This document shows positions 8,591 through 16,582 of a DNA stretch of 64,000 bases, piece after piece. The notes beneath the pieces are model-generated. The model was not told the origin of the DNA. It was given only the letters and a program-made list of their open reading frames with translations, and made no database searches. The first letter of the stretch is position 1; each line of letters starts with the position of its first letter. This DNA comes from Streptomyces sp. NBC_00289. Its GTDB lineage: Bacteria > Actinomycetota > Actinomycetes > Streptomycetales > Streptomycetaceae. The stretch is from positions 5,766,001 through 5,830,000 of the forward strand of contig NZ_CP108046.1 in NCBI RefSeq assembly GCF_041435115.1, in the 5' to 3' direction. The position numbers were made by a program, and so were the translations under genes.

Positions 8591-9100
8591 TCACCCTCGG
8601 GACGGCCGGGTCGCCGGCCGCACCTCGCCGACGGGCGCCCACAGCCGCAGTCCGTCCACCGCCGTGACCTCGATGACGATCGCCGGGCCGGCGCCGATAT
8701 CGGCCCCGGCCACCTGGGCCGTCATGCCCCGCAGACCCACTCCGACCTGCAGCCCGGCCACCGTGGGCGGAGCCGGTACCCCCGCCGGTGCAGGCCCGGG
8801 CCCCGCGGTGCGAGGCCCGCCCGGGCGGCACGCCGCCGACTCCGGCCGGCGGCGGCGAGATCGCACCGACGGCGGGGGCTGTGCCGTCCGACCTGCCCAG
8901 TGGCTGGAAGGAGTGGTCGAATTCGGACACCGGCCATTACGCCCGAGTTCTGCCGGCTCGTCAGGCCCAGGCGGCGACCGTGCGGCCAGGACCAGGAGGG
9001 CGGTGGCGGCGGTGGCGGCGATGGTCAGGTGCGTTCCCCGCCTTGTCGTACGACGATGCCGGCCTTGCCGCGCAGGACGGATGCGAGCGCGCGTACCCAT
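8591..9100 (-). pseudogene. Possible degraded small exported-protein gene
   Basis: In 8425-9136 no single frame is convincing, but good Streptomyces codon usage moves between frames on the - strand. There is a hydrophobic export-like stretch (HLTIAATAATALLVLAA near 9040-8980), then a GC3-rich run in another frame (SEFDHSFQPLGRSDGTAPAV, about 8930-8790), then a return to the first frame (IVIEVTAVDGLRLWAPVGEV, ending at 8591). This looks like one gene with two frameshifts, either decayed or mis-sequenced. I do not recognise the family. Confidence 0.3.
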
Positions 9101-9136
9101 CCGGCGACGGTGAACGCACTCACCCGGGGCACGGCA

Positions 9137-9880
9137 TCAGGAAGGCTTGGCCAAGGACACGGCCGTGGCGGTCACCGTGTCGTCGCACTCGGCGAACACG
9201 CCGTCGTCCAGCGCGACTTGGTGCTTCCCGGCGCCGGGAAGCCCGACCACCAGGGTGGGGTACACCACGGGATCGGCGCCGGACACGCAGTAGCCGTCGC
9301 CCTCACCCTGGACCTGGACGAAGGTCAGCTTCACCCACGCCGTGCCACCCGGAGCCACCCGCACCGAGGGCGCCGAACCGGTACGCGTCACCGCCAGCGG
9401 GGAGTTGTGCTCCGGGGAACCATTGCCGGCCCCGGCCACCGAAGGGTGCCCGCCGAGGACGCACGACGTCCCCGAGACGTTGGTGAACCCGACGACCACG
9501 GCTCCGGTCCCCGTCCCGTCGGGCCGATCGGCGGCCTGACGCGCGGCAGCCTCGAGCCCGGCCGCGGCACACGCCTCCACCGCACCTCCCACGGAACCGG
9601 ACGAGGCGCTCGCGGACGCGGACGCCGACGTGGACGCAGACGCAGACGCCGATGTGGACGCGCCGCCTTTGCCGGGCTCGGAGACACCGCCTCCCGCCGA
9701 ACCGGACGGCGACACCGAGACGCTCGCCGCACCCGAGGACGACCCGGCCACGGTCCCGGAGCCGACACCGTCACCACCGTCGTCGCCCTGGCACCCGGTG
9801 ACCACCAGCGCGGCCGAGGCCGCGATCACCGCCACCAGGGTCCCGCGCGCACCGCTCCTGTACCGGCTCCCGTACCGCAT
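9137..9880 (-). CDS. DUF4232-domain lipoprotein
   Basis: A 247-aa predicted lipoprotein. The N-terminal signal ends in a lipobox (ALVVTGC), then comes a low-complexity Ser/Ala/Gly linker (about 25-95) that spans the cell wall, then a DUF4232 domain (about 105-245) with the typical VGFTNVSGTSCVLGGHPSV and GGTAWVKLTF blocks and a closing Cys pair. DUF4232 proteins are abundant, surface-anchored and of unknown function in Streptomyces. The gene stands alone; the Ala/Ser-rich linker is encoded by short direct repeats near 9600-9660. Confidence 0.85.
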   Translation of the reverse strand: MRYGSRYRSGARGTLVAVIAASAALVVTGCQGDDGGDGVGSGTVAGSSSGAASVSVSPSGSAGGGVSEPGKGGASTSASASASTSASASASASSGSVGGAVEACAAAGLEAAARQAADRPDGTGTGAVVVGFTNVSGTSCVLGGHPSVAGAGNGSPEHNSPLAVTRTGSAPSVRVAPGGTAWVKLTFVQVQGEGDGYCVSGADPVVYPTLVVGLPGAGKHQVALDDGVFAECDDTVTATAVSLAKPS

Positions 9881-10075
9881 GGCATCCCCCGAAGTCGCGT
9901 CGCCGGGAGCAGGCCCTCGCCGCCCCTCGCCGACGCAGACAACTCGGACCCGCCCGGGGGTTCTCCGGGCCGCCCACCTGTGACCCGGCGGTGACGAGAC
10001 CGGGTCGTGGCCTGGCCATTCGCTCGCCGCGGGGCCGGCGGGGCCCGGGAGTGCCGCCGTACGCGAGAGTCGTGG

Positions 10076-10537
10076 CTATCCGGCCGTCTTCACGGTTTCG
10101 ACCGTCTCGGCTGTTCCCGCGGCCGTCTTCACGGCTTCGACCGTCTCGGCTGTTCCCGCGGCCCTCACGGTCTCCATCGCCTTCACGCAGGGCGGTACGT
10201 CCGGCAGGTGCTCCCTCGCCCACTCGCCGAGCCCTCTGAGCGAGGGTTCGAGCGCGGCTCCCGATTCGGTCAGCCGGTAGGACACGCGCAACGGCGGTCC
10301 CTCGTCGACCTCGCGCACCAGGAGTCCCGCGGCGCCCAGCTCGGCGAGGCGGTCGGAGAGCATGCGCTCGCTGATGCCGGGGATGGCCCGGCGCAGGTCG
10401 GCGAAGTGGGTGCGCTGCCCCATCAGCACGGCCAGGATCGGCCCGCTCCAGCGCTTGCCGAGCAGCTGGAAGACGCGGGTGATGCCGTCGTCCACTTGCC
10501 TGCACGCCGACGCGTCATGGGTCTGCTCTGCCGCCAT
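10076..10537 (-). CDS. HxlR-family transcriptional regulator
   Basis: A 153-aa protein. An HxlR/MarR-like winged helix spans about 15-105 (RVFQLLGKRWSGPILAVLMG, FADLRRAIPGISERMLSDRL, YRLTESGAAL). HxlR proteins such as YodB respond to quinones and electrophiles and often repress a divergent oxidoreductase gene; here that partner is the azoreductase at 10659. A Cys (SACRQ) near the N-terminus could be the sensor residue, as in YodB; this is inference. The C-terminal 35 residues consist of a 13-codon direct repeat (39-nt units at 10084 and 10123), which is unusual for the family and probably disordered. Confidence 0.9.
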   Translation of the reverse strand: MAAEQTHDASACRQVDDGITRVFQLLGKRWSGPILAVLMGQRTHFADLRRAIPGISERMLSDRLAELGAAGLLVREVDEGPPLRVSYRLTESGAALEPSLRGLGEWAREHLPDVPPCVKAMETVRAAGTAETVEAVKTAAGTAETVETVKTAG

Positions 10538-10543
10538 GGGTTC

Positions 10544-10556
10544 AGGGTACTACCCT
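10544..10556. promoter_or_regulatory. Candidate HxlR operator
   Basis: AGGGTA-C-TACCCT is a perfect 6-1-6 inverted repeat 6 nt upstream of the HxlR start and about 100 nt upstream of the azoreductase. Its position fits autorepression and divergent control. YodB-type sites are also short symmetric GTA/TAC elements. Confidence 0.5.
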
Positions 10557-10658
10557 GCCGTTGGGGGCTAATAAAAAGTAAGTCCCTGTGTTATCTATAG
10601 TCGAGTACGAAATCTCAGCCCGTCGTCGCGTTACGGGCTCGCCCTTCTGGAGAGACTC

Positions 10659-11309
10659 ATGGCCACCCTGTTGCACATCGACTCGTCCGTCTTCACCGGC
10701 GAGGCGTCCGCCTCCCGTGCCGTGACGGACGCCTTCCGCAAGACGTGGCAGGAGCAGCACCCCGACGGCACGGTGATCTACCGCGACCTCGCCGCGCATC
10801 CCGTCCCGCACATCACCGCCGACGCGCACACCGCCGGCTTCGCGGATCCGGCCGCCCACACGCCCGAGCAGGCGGCGGCCTTCGCCGACCGGCTGAAGCT
10901 GATCGAGGAGCTGGAGCAGGCGGACGCGGTGCTCATCGGCGCCCCGATGTACAACTACACGATTCCGTCGACCCTCAAGGCGTGGCTGGACAGCGTGATC
11001 CTGTTGGGTCGCACGGCGGGCGAGACCCCCTCCGCCAAGGGCACCCCGGTCACCGTCGTGGCCAGCCGCGGCGGTTCGTACGCACCGGGCACCCCGCGCG
11101 AGCCCTACGAGTACGTCCAGAACTACCTGACGGCGGTCCTCGCCGACGCCCTCGCGCTCGAGCTGGACTTCATCGTTCCCGAGCTCACGATGGCCCCGCA
11201 CATGCCGGCCCTGTCCGAGTTGCTGCCGCTCTTCGAGGCCTCCCGCAACCGCGCCCTCCAGGACGCGGCCACGAAGGCGAAGGCCCTGGCCGAGCGCTTC
11301 GCCGCGTAA
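10659..11309 (+). CDS. azoR: FMN-dependent NADH:quinone/azo oxidoreductase
   Basis: A 216-aa flavodoxin-fold protein of the AzoR family. Motifs are LLHIDSSVF (phosphate-binding loop region), IGAPMYNYTIPSTLKAWLD (FMN binding) and VVASRGGSY. It should use NAD(P)H and FMN for two-electron reduction of quinones and azo compounds, limiting redox cycling. The ATG at 10659 has GGAGAGAC just upstream. It is divergent from the HxlR regulator, the common quinone-stress arrangement, so induction by electrophiles is likely. Confidence 0.93.
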   Translation: MATLLHIDSSVFTGEASASRAVTDAFRKTWQEQHPDGTVIYRDLAAHPVPHITADAHTAGFADPAAHTPEQAAAFADRLKLIEELEQADAVLIGAPMYNYTIPSTLKAWLDSVILLGRTAGETPSAKGTPVTVVASRGGSYAPGTPREPYEYVQNYLTAVLADALALELDFIVPELTMAPHMPALSELLPLFEASRNRALQDAATKAKALAERFAA

Positions 11310-11517
11310 CCGGGGTCCGGAGGGCGCGGCGAGAAGCCCGTCCGGTCCGAGAGCGCGGCCGAGCCGAGCCCCCGGACCGGAAAAGGGCGGTGCGGTACGC
11401 CCGGGTCGGGTCCCCGGGGGCACACAACACTGCCCTTCGAGCCCTTCACCGTGCGGCGGGCGCCCGTTGACGATGAAAGGTGGTCGGACACGTCCTGAAC
11501 GCACGCAAAGGATCCTC

Positions 11518-12435
11518 ATGCATGCCCACGACTCCGCCGAAGTGGCCGAACACGGCCGGCGGCGCATTCCGGTTCCCCAGCACGGTCAGCCCTCGGCTCC
11601 CACGCTCGACCCCACCCGAGGCCCCATGACGCCGGCGGCCGTACTCGGCCTGCAGCGCGCCGCGGGGAACTCGGCCGTCAGCCAGGTGGTCCAGCGGATG
11701 GACACCGGGGGGAACGTGCAGGACATGCTGACGACCGAGCACTGGGACGGGGGGAGTCGAAGCGGCAAGCTGGCGAAGGCGGCGAAGAACGCCCTGAAGC
11801 TGGGCAAGGGCAAAAAGGGAAAAGGCTCGTCGAAGAGCAAGGCGAGATCGCTGGATGAAGTGCTGAGCAGCGTGATTCCTGGCCTGCTGGAAAGCCTGGC
11901 GGACTCTTCGGGTGATCAACTGGTCCTCTTCCGGACCATGCCGAGGGAGGAGGCCGACGAGATCCTCGCCTGGCAGACCGGGAAGAAGAAGGCGTCCGAC
12001 GACTGGATGGAGAGCATTCCGGAAACGGGGCCGGGCCTCGCGTTCAACAACGACGCGACGGTCGGGGAGATCCCCGTCAAGGGTCACATGGGCGACGAGG
12101 GGCAGGCCAGGCACTACTACGACAAGGGAACCGACGAGGCCAGGGAGGCCAAGGCGGTGCTCAAGTTCGTACTGAAGCCGGGCGCGCACGACCTGCTGTT
12201 CAGCCCCCAGTACATGGCGCTGGCCTCGCAGGGCGAAGGTCTCGACGCCATCAGGAACAACAAGAAGTTCGAGGGCCAGCAGTTCCCGACGGCAGCCGAC
12301 GGCGAGGGGAACCTTCCCGGCTACATCGGCGTGAAGTCCGAGAAGCACGGCCCATTCAGCCTCCTCGCGAAGAGCAAGCCCTCGCAGGTGCTGTTCCAGA
12401 CGTTCGTCGCCGAGGTGGTGGACGTCTCGACATGA
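11518..12435 (+). CDS. Orphan toxin/effector-like protein with eCIS-type N-terminal motif
   Basis: A 305-aa protein. Residues about 45-65 contain GLQRAAGNSAVSQVVQRM, which matches the LQRxAGNxAVxxxxQR motif found near the N-terminus of many actinobacterial proteins linked to extracellular contractile injection systems, including DUF4157 proteins. A Lys/Gly/Ser-rich linker follows (about 90-115). The C-terminal globular domain (about 130-305) has LVLFRTMPREEADEILAW, GLAFNNDATVGEIPVKGHMG and FVLKPGAHDLLFSP, whose layout recalls ADP-ribosyltransferase-like toxin domains; I cannot confirm that. The ATG at 11518 has AAAGGA upstream; a TTG at 11467 is possible. No sheath, baseplate or immunity gene lies nearby. 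Confidence 0.7.
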   Translation: MHAHDSAEVAEHGRRRIPVPQHGQPSAPTLDPTRGPMTPAAVLGLQRAAGNSAVSQVVQRMDTGGNVQDMLTTEHWDGGSRSGKLAKAAKNALKLGKGKKGKGSSKSKARSLDEVLSSVIPGLLESLADSSGDQLVLFRTMPREEADEILAWQTGKKKASDDWMESIPETGPGLAFNNDATVGEIPVKGHMGDEGQARHYYDKGTDEAREAKAVLKFVLKPGAHDLLFSPQYMALASQGEGLDAIRNNKKFEGQQFPTAADGEGNLPGYIGVKSEKHGPFSLLAKSKPSQVLFQTFVAEVVDVST

Positions 12436-12504
12436 CGGTCGCCGCAGGGTGGGACACGGCGCCGGCCCGTGGCCGGCCGCCGAGGCCACAGTCCACGGTT
12501 GGAG

Positions 12505-12690
12505 CTAGCCGACCTGGCGTTGAGCCGTCCCCATGCCCGGGACGGACGCTTGCCCGTCGTTGGGCAGATACGTCTCGTCCTCGCCGAAGTCCGGAGCCTG
12601 GAACGGGTTCGTCGTGGGAGGCGGTGATGCCGCGGCGGCACGGCTGGGCGGCCCTCCCGGAGCGGAGAACAACGAAGTCAGGTCGATGAG
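12505..12690 (-). other. Possible short gene or remnant, unrecognised
   Basis: A - strand frame with good codon usage, closed by TAG at 12505-12507, reads LIDLTSLFSAPGG, then a Pro/Ala stretch, then NPFQAPDFGEDETYLPNDG and TAQRQVG. No clear start or RBS is seen; the best start is a TTG that would give about 48 aa. It may be a small gene or the end of a lost one. Confidence 0.25.
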
Positions 12691-12753
12691 GGGTCTCCCA
12701 TTCGTTACAGGCCCACGAAGTGACCTGGCGTGCCGTGGCCGGGCACAGCGGAC

Positions 12754-12975
12754 CTACAGCTTGCTCATCTTGGAGTACGGGCTCAGGATCCGCTCCTGCG
12801 CGGAACCGAAGTCCACGAGGACCGCGATCCCCTCCTCGATGCCGATCACTCGGCCGAGGCCGTACATGTCGTGGGTGACCTGATCGCCCACCGCGAAGTG
12901 CTTCGGAGGCGGTGCGACCGGGGCCTTGAAGGGGCTGGAGGGCAAACTACGCTTCAACGCTGCTGGCTTTGTCAT
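12754..12975 (-). CDS. Small CarD/TRCF-like conserved protein (73 aa)
   Basis: A basic 73-aa protein starting MTKPAALKRSLPSSPF, then FAVGDQVTHDMYGLGRVIGI and a C-terminal AVLVDFGSAQERILSPYSKM. The block VGDxVTHxxYGxGxV is reminiscent of the Tudor-like start of CarD-type RNA polymerase-interacting domains, though the protein is too short for a full CarD. The frame continues upstream to 13170 but that part is compositionally unlike protein, so the ATG at 12975 is preferred. It is conserved in streptomycetes as a hypothetical protein; its function is unknown. Confidence 0.8.
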   Translation of the reverse strand: MTKPAALKRSLPSSPFKAPVAPPPKHFAVGDQVTHDMYGLGRVIGIEEGIAVLVDFGSAQERILSPYSKMSKL

Positions 12976-13726
12976 CCTCACCAGTATGCGCCCGCCGGTA
13001 TCCGTTCGGTGCGGCTGTCCGCCTCCACAGTTCGGTAACGGAGCGGGCGGCAAGAACCGCGGTACGGGACAGATCGGCACATCCCGCCCCTGACCTGCGG
13101 GTCGGCCACCGAGCCGACCCGTGCGAGCGCGCCCACCGGTCACCGTTGTCGCTCGTGACGTTCTTCGCATCCGGCGGCGACAGGGCCCGGATCGACCGAC
13201 CTGGGCCTCCTCTAGGGCGGTCCATAGACGGTCTACAAGGGTCCTTGGGCGGTCCTTGGGCGGTTCATGGGCGGCCTGGGGACGGCCCTTGGACGGTCTT
13301 CTCAGCGTGAGGCAAGGCCCGTGGTCGCTGTCGCGACCCCGTCACGGATACGCCGGCGGCGCGTTCTTGCTGTGACGAAGGCGGAGAACACGCAGTCGGT
13401 CGTTACTCACTTTCGGGTGACGGCCCGCCGCTGGGTGGGGTGGCGCGAACGTGGCGAACGGACACCACAGCCCAACTGCCGCAAGAGGGCAGCATTCGCC
13501 CGGGCGTCAACTTCACGCCTACGCGAAATAAGTGGATATTGCAGTCGAGAGTTACGGAGATGTGGGCAATACGTAACACCGCCCATATTTCCTCCCCATC
13601 CGGAGCGTGCTGTGGACAGAGTGTGAGTGCGCGGCCAGCCGGTCGCCACCCGCACACCGCACCGAATCCCTCAAAGGACCACGAAGGCCGTTGAGGGCAG
13701 GTGCCCGCACCATGCAGGGGGACTTT
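12976..13726. other. Long gene-free region with imperfect repeats
   Basis: No credible gene in about 750 nt. An imperfect repeat of a GGTCCTTGGGC-like unit runs from about 13219 to 13300. A 6-bp inverted repeat GTTACG-N15-CGTAAC (13551-13577), about 150 nt upstream of the LTD gene, may belong to its promoter. The base composition near 13500-13600 drops below the local average, typical of a Streptomyces promoter region. Confidence 0.4.
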
Positions 13727-14386
13727 GTGTCCGTTTCCGCATCTGTCACCGCCCGCCGTCTGGCCGCTGCCGCGCTCGCGGCCGGCGCCGTGGTCGCGGT
13801 GGTGACGCTGCCCGCGTCCGCCGCCGACCACGCGCGCCCCGGCCGCTCGCAGGTGGAGATCTCAGCCGTGCAGTACGACTCCCCCGGACCGGAGGACCGC
13901 TCCAACCGCTCCCTGAACAAGGAGTGGGTGGAGCTCACCAACACCAAGCGTCACTCGGTCAACCTCGACGGCTGGACCCTGCGAGGAGAAGACGGCCGTA
14001 AGTTCACCTTCCGCCACTACCGCCTGGAGGGCCGCGCCACGGTCCGGATCCACACCGGTGAGGGCCGCGACACCCGCACGGACCTCTACCAGGACCGCCG
14101 CAACTACGCGTGGGACAACCGTTCCGACACCGCCACCCTGCGCAACGACCACGGCCGCTTCGTCGACGACGAGTCCTGGGGCCGCGGCCGTCACCACGGT
14201 GGCGACAACCGTCACCACGGTGGCGACAACCGTCACCACGACGGCGACAACCGCCACCACGGTGGGAACGACCGCCACCACGACGGCGACAACCGCCACC
14301 ACGGTGGGAACGACCGCCACCACGGTGGGAACGACCGCCACCACGGTGGGAACGACCGCCACCACGGTGGGAACGACCGCCACTGA
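13727..14386 (+). CDS. Secreted lamin-tail-domain (LTD) protein with His-rich repeat tail
   Basis: A 219-aa protein: signal peptide (SVTARRLAAAALAAGAVVAV, ending near PASAAD), then an LTD/Ig-like domain (about 40-135, with EWVELTNTKRHSVNLDGWTL and VRIHTGEGRDT), then nine heptapeptides RHHGG(D/N)(N/D) with HHDG variants to the C-terminus. The GTG at 13727 is favoured by GGGGGA 5 nt upstream and by agreement with related Streptomyces proteins. LTD domains in bacteria are often on exported proteins tied to cell-surface or nuclease functions. The His tail is absent from most relatives I can recall and could bind Zn, Ni or Cu; that is inference. Confidence 0.88.
   Translation: MSVSASVTARRLAAAALAAGAVVAVVTLPASAADHARPGRSQVEISAVQYDSPGPEDRSNRSLNKEWVELTNTKRHSVNLDGWTLRGEDGRKFTFRHYRLEGRATVRIHTGEGRDTRTDLYQDRRNYAWDNRSDTATLRNDHGRFVDDESWGRGRHHGGDNRHHGGDNRHHDGDNRHHGGNDRHHDGDNRHHGGNDRHHGGNDRHHGGNDRHHGGNDRH
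14189..14377 (+). repeat. 21-nt coding tandem repeat (His-rich heptapeptide x9)
   Basis: Nine uninterrupted 21-nt units encode RHHGGDN/RHHGGND/RHHDGDN at the 3' end of the LTD gene. The last four units are nearly identical, which suggests recent expansion. Length change keeps the frame. Confidence 0.95.
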
Positions 14387-14442
14387 CTGACCCCCGCACC
14401 ACGCCCCGGTGACCGCTGAACCCGGCCCACCGGCACCAACAA

Positions 14443-14482
14443 GGCGGCGCGCCCGACCCCTCAGGGGCTCAGGCGCGCCGCC
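14443..14482 (+). terminator. Hairpin after the LTD gene
   Basis: A perfect 11-bp stem GGCGGCGCGCC / GGCGCGCCGCC encloses an 18-nt loop that itself contains CCCCTCAGGGG. It lies 57 nt after the LTD stop, between convergent genes, so it may stop transcription from both sides. No T-tract is seen, as is usual in Streptomyces. Confidence 0.75.
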
Positions 14483-14602
14483 GTCGTGCACAGACCCTGC
14501 CAAACGCGGGCCCGGACCATGATCGTCCGGTGCCCTTGCCGTGGCGGCCCTTCCGTTCTTCGGCCCCCCGGCCGTTGGTGAGCTCGCCTGCTTCTGCCGC
14601 TC

Positions 14603-15787
14603 CTAGTCGACGTCCACCCGACCGTCCTTCGCCTTCGGCTCCTTGCCGATGGGCAGTTGAAGCAGGCCGTTGTCCTCCCTCTCCGCGGGTCGGCGGCCGT
14701 CGGAGTCCTGGCCGTTCAGGTTCTGTCGGACCGAGTCGAGGATCGTCAGGCCCTGGGACACCAGGCCGGCGGCGATCTCGCCGAGGCCGTCCGCGCCGTT
14801 GAGGACATTGACGTTGGCGCCGGCGAGACCGCCGGCGGCCTCCTTGACGATCTGCGGAAGCTGGTCGATCAGCATCCGGTCGAGTGCGACCCGGTCGTAC
14901 GAGGCCGCCGCCTCTGCCTGGATCTTCATCCGCTGCGCCTCGGCAGCCGCGAGAATCCTCACTCGCTCCGCCTCAGCCTCGGCGGGCTTCACGATCTCGG
15001 CCACCAGCTGCTGCTGGCGCAGCTTGGCCTGGCGCTGGGCCAGCTCCGTCTGGACGGCCAGCACCTCCTGCTGGGCGTGTGCCTGCGCCAGTGGTCCGGC
15101 CTGCGCGGCCTGCGCCTGGGCGCGGTCCACCTCGGCCGAGTACTCCGCCTTGACGATGGCGGTCTGTCGGGCGTACTCGGCCTGCTCGCGGGCCGCCGCC
15201 TGCTCCGCCTGGGCCGCGGCCTGCGTGGCCTGGGCCTGGGCGATCTGGGCCTGCCGCTGGATGGCCGCCTTGTGCGGCGCGGACATCGCGTCGATGTAGC
15301 CGGTGTCGCCGTCGTCGATCGACTGGATCTGAAGGGAATCGACGGTCAGGCCGATCTTCGCCATCTCGGTCTTGGAGGTGTCCAGGACCTCCGCGGCGAG
15401 CTTCTGCCGCTCGGTGACGATCTCCTCGACGGTCATCGAGCCGATGATGGCCCGCAGGTGGCCGGCGAAGATCCGGCCGGTGAGCACCGACATCTGCTCC
15501 TGGTCGGAGAGGAACCGCTGGCCAGCGTTGATGACGCTTTCGTGATCGTTGCCGACCTTGAAAGCGATGACCGCGCGGACGTGCAACGCGATGCCCTGCC
15601 TGGTCACACACGTCTCGGTGACCTCGGACTCGCACATGGACAGGGTGAGGAACCGGACCTTCCGAAAGACGGGGAGCACGAACTTGCCGTGCCCCGTCAC
15701 CACTCGAAACGGCGCGCCCCCCAGTCCCCGCCTGCCTCCCGAGATCAACATCGCCTCGTCGGGGGCGGGGACGCGGTATCCGAACAT
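14603..15787 (-). CDS. Flotillin-like SPFH/band 7 protein
   Basis: A 394-aa protein. An SPFH/band 7 domain (about 5-190, with FVLPVFRKVRFLTLSM, VLTGRIFAGHLRAIIGSMTV and LTVDSLQIQSIDD) is followed by a long Ala/Gln/Glu-rich coiled coil (about 200-330, EA-repeat type) and a C-terminal oligomerisation segment. Flotillins scaffold ordered membrane microdomains. GAGGAG precedes the ATG at 15787. It is 11 nt downstream of an NfeD-like gene, the classic flotillin-NfeD pair (YqfA/YuaG type), so both probably work at the membrane together. There is no strong N-terminal hydrophobic helix, so membrane attachment may need acylation or the partner. Confidence 0.92.
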   Translation of the reverse strand: MFGYRVPAPDEAMLISGGRRGLGGAPFRVVTGHGKFVLPVFRKVRFLTLSMCESEVTETCVTRQGIALHVRAVIAFKVGNDHESVINAGQRFLSDQEQMSVLTGRIFAGHLRAIIGSMTVEEIVTERQKLAAEVLDTSKTEMAKIGLTVDSLQIQSIDDGDTGYIDAMSAPHKAAIQRQAQIAQAQATQAAAQAEQAAAREQAEYARQTAIVKAEYSAEVDRAQAQAAQAGPLAQAHAQQEVLAVQTELAQRQAKLRQQQLVAEIVKPAEAEAERVRILAAAEAQRMKIQAEAAASYDRVALDRMLIDQLPQIVKEAAGGLAGANVNVLNGADGLGEIAAGLVSQGLTILDSVRQNLNGQDSDGRRPAEREDNGLLQLPIGKEPKAKDGRVDVD

Positions 15788-15798
15788 GCCTGTACTCC

Positions 15799-16053
15799 TC
15801 AGTCGGCGTCGGCGGTGTCCTCGCCAAGCGCGTCCAATGGATCCACCCACTCGATGACGCCGACCTCGCGGCATCCGCGTGATTCGATCACGAGCACCGT
15901 CGCGCCCGCGGACAGGGGGGTCTCCGACCAGGCGAGGAAGGTCTCGGAGCCACCTCTGACCCGCACCAGAATCTCGCCGGGGCCCGCGGATCCGCGAGTC
16001 CCGATGAGTACCTTGCCCGTGCAGCCGATCACGGCCTCGTCCTGCGGCATCAC
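15799..16053 (-). CDS. NfeD-like small OB-fold protein
   Basis: An 84-aa protein with IGCTGKVLIGTRGSAGPGEI near the start and VLVIESRGCREVGVIEW near the end, which fit the short OB-fold domain of NfeD-type partners of flotillin. The GTG at 16053 has AGGAGG about 7 nt upstream; an ATG one codon later is equally possible. It has no membrane helices of its own, unlike full-length NfeD. It is co-transcribed with the flotillin gene (11-nt gap). Confidence 0.75.
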   Translation of the reverse strand: MMPQDEAVIGCTGKVLIGTRGSAGPGEILVRVRGGSETFLAWSETPLSAGATVLVIESRGCREVGVIEWVDPLDALGEDTADAD

Positions 16054-16251
16054 CGGCCGTCCTCCTAGTCCTGGCCCCATGATTCCGACGATAGACCCAG
16101 TGGGGCCGGGACCCAACGGGCAGGCGGACCCGGTCTGCGCCGCCGGGGCGGACGCGCCCGGGCGGTGGCTCGCCCAAGCCGGCGCCACGAGCGCGACGCA
16201 ACCGGCCCGCGAGGACTGTCCGGCACGGAATGGCACGACACCCCGCCCACG

Positions 16252-16371
16252 TCACCAGGACTCGGCCTCCAGAAAGAGCGTGACCACCTCGGCGACGAAC
16301 CAGATGGAGAACACGAGACACGCGAGCCACAACCCCCACAGGCCCCAGCGGACCTCTCGTCGTATGCGCAT
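16252..16371 (-). CDS. Small single-pass membrane protein (39 aa)
   Basis: Starting at the ATG at 16371, a basic N-terminus (MRIRREVRWG) is followed by one clear membrane helix (LWGLWLACLVFSIWFVAEVV). It sits about 200 nt upstream of the NfeD-like gene on the same strand and may belong to the flotillin cluster. The RBS is weak (GGGGGA). It is too short for homology to decide; I call it from the hydrophobicity pattern and position. Confidence 0.5.
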   Translation of the reverse strand: MRIRREVRWGLWGLWLACLVFSIWFVAEVVTLFLEAESW

Positions 16372-16582
16372 GAGCGGATCATCCCCCGTCTGCTCGGTTC
16401 TGCCCGGGTCGATGGTTGTAACTCGGTCTGCGGCGGGGGCCGTTGGGACCCTGCTGGGAAGGAGTTCGATCCCTCGGCCTACCCGGGACGGCTGTTGAGG
16501 AGCAACCCGGATCTCGCGCCGGCCAACCGCAGCATCCGTCCACAACCCGCGAGACGGCACGACCAGCGGGCAGGATGGCCTC

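Noticed and set aside
12432..12689. An 85-codon + strand frame starting in the stop codon of the effector-like gene (ATGA)
   Set aside because: The coupling looked attractive as an immunity gene, but the composition is Pro/Arg/Ser-rich with no hydrophobic core, and codon bias favours the opposite strand.
14189..14377. A regular repeat array, considered as CRISPR
   Set aside because: The repeats are contiguous with no unique spacers and are in frame within the LTD gene.
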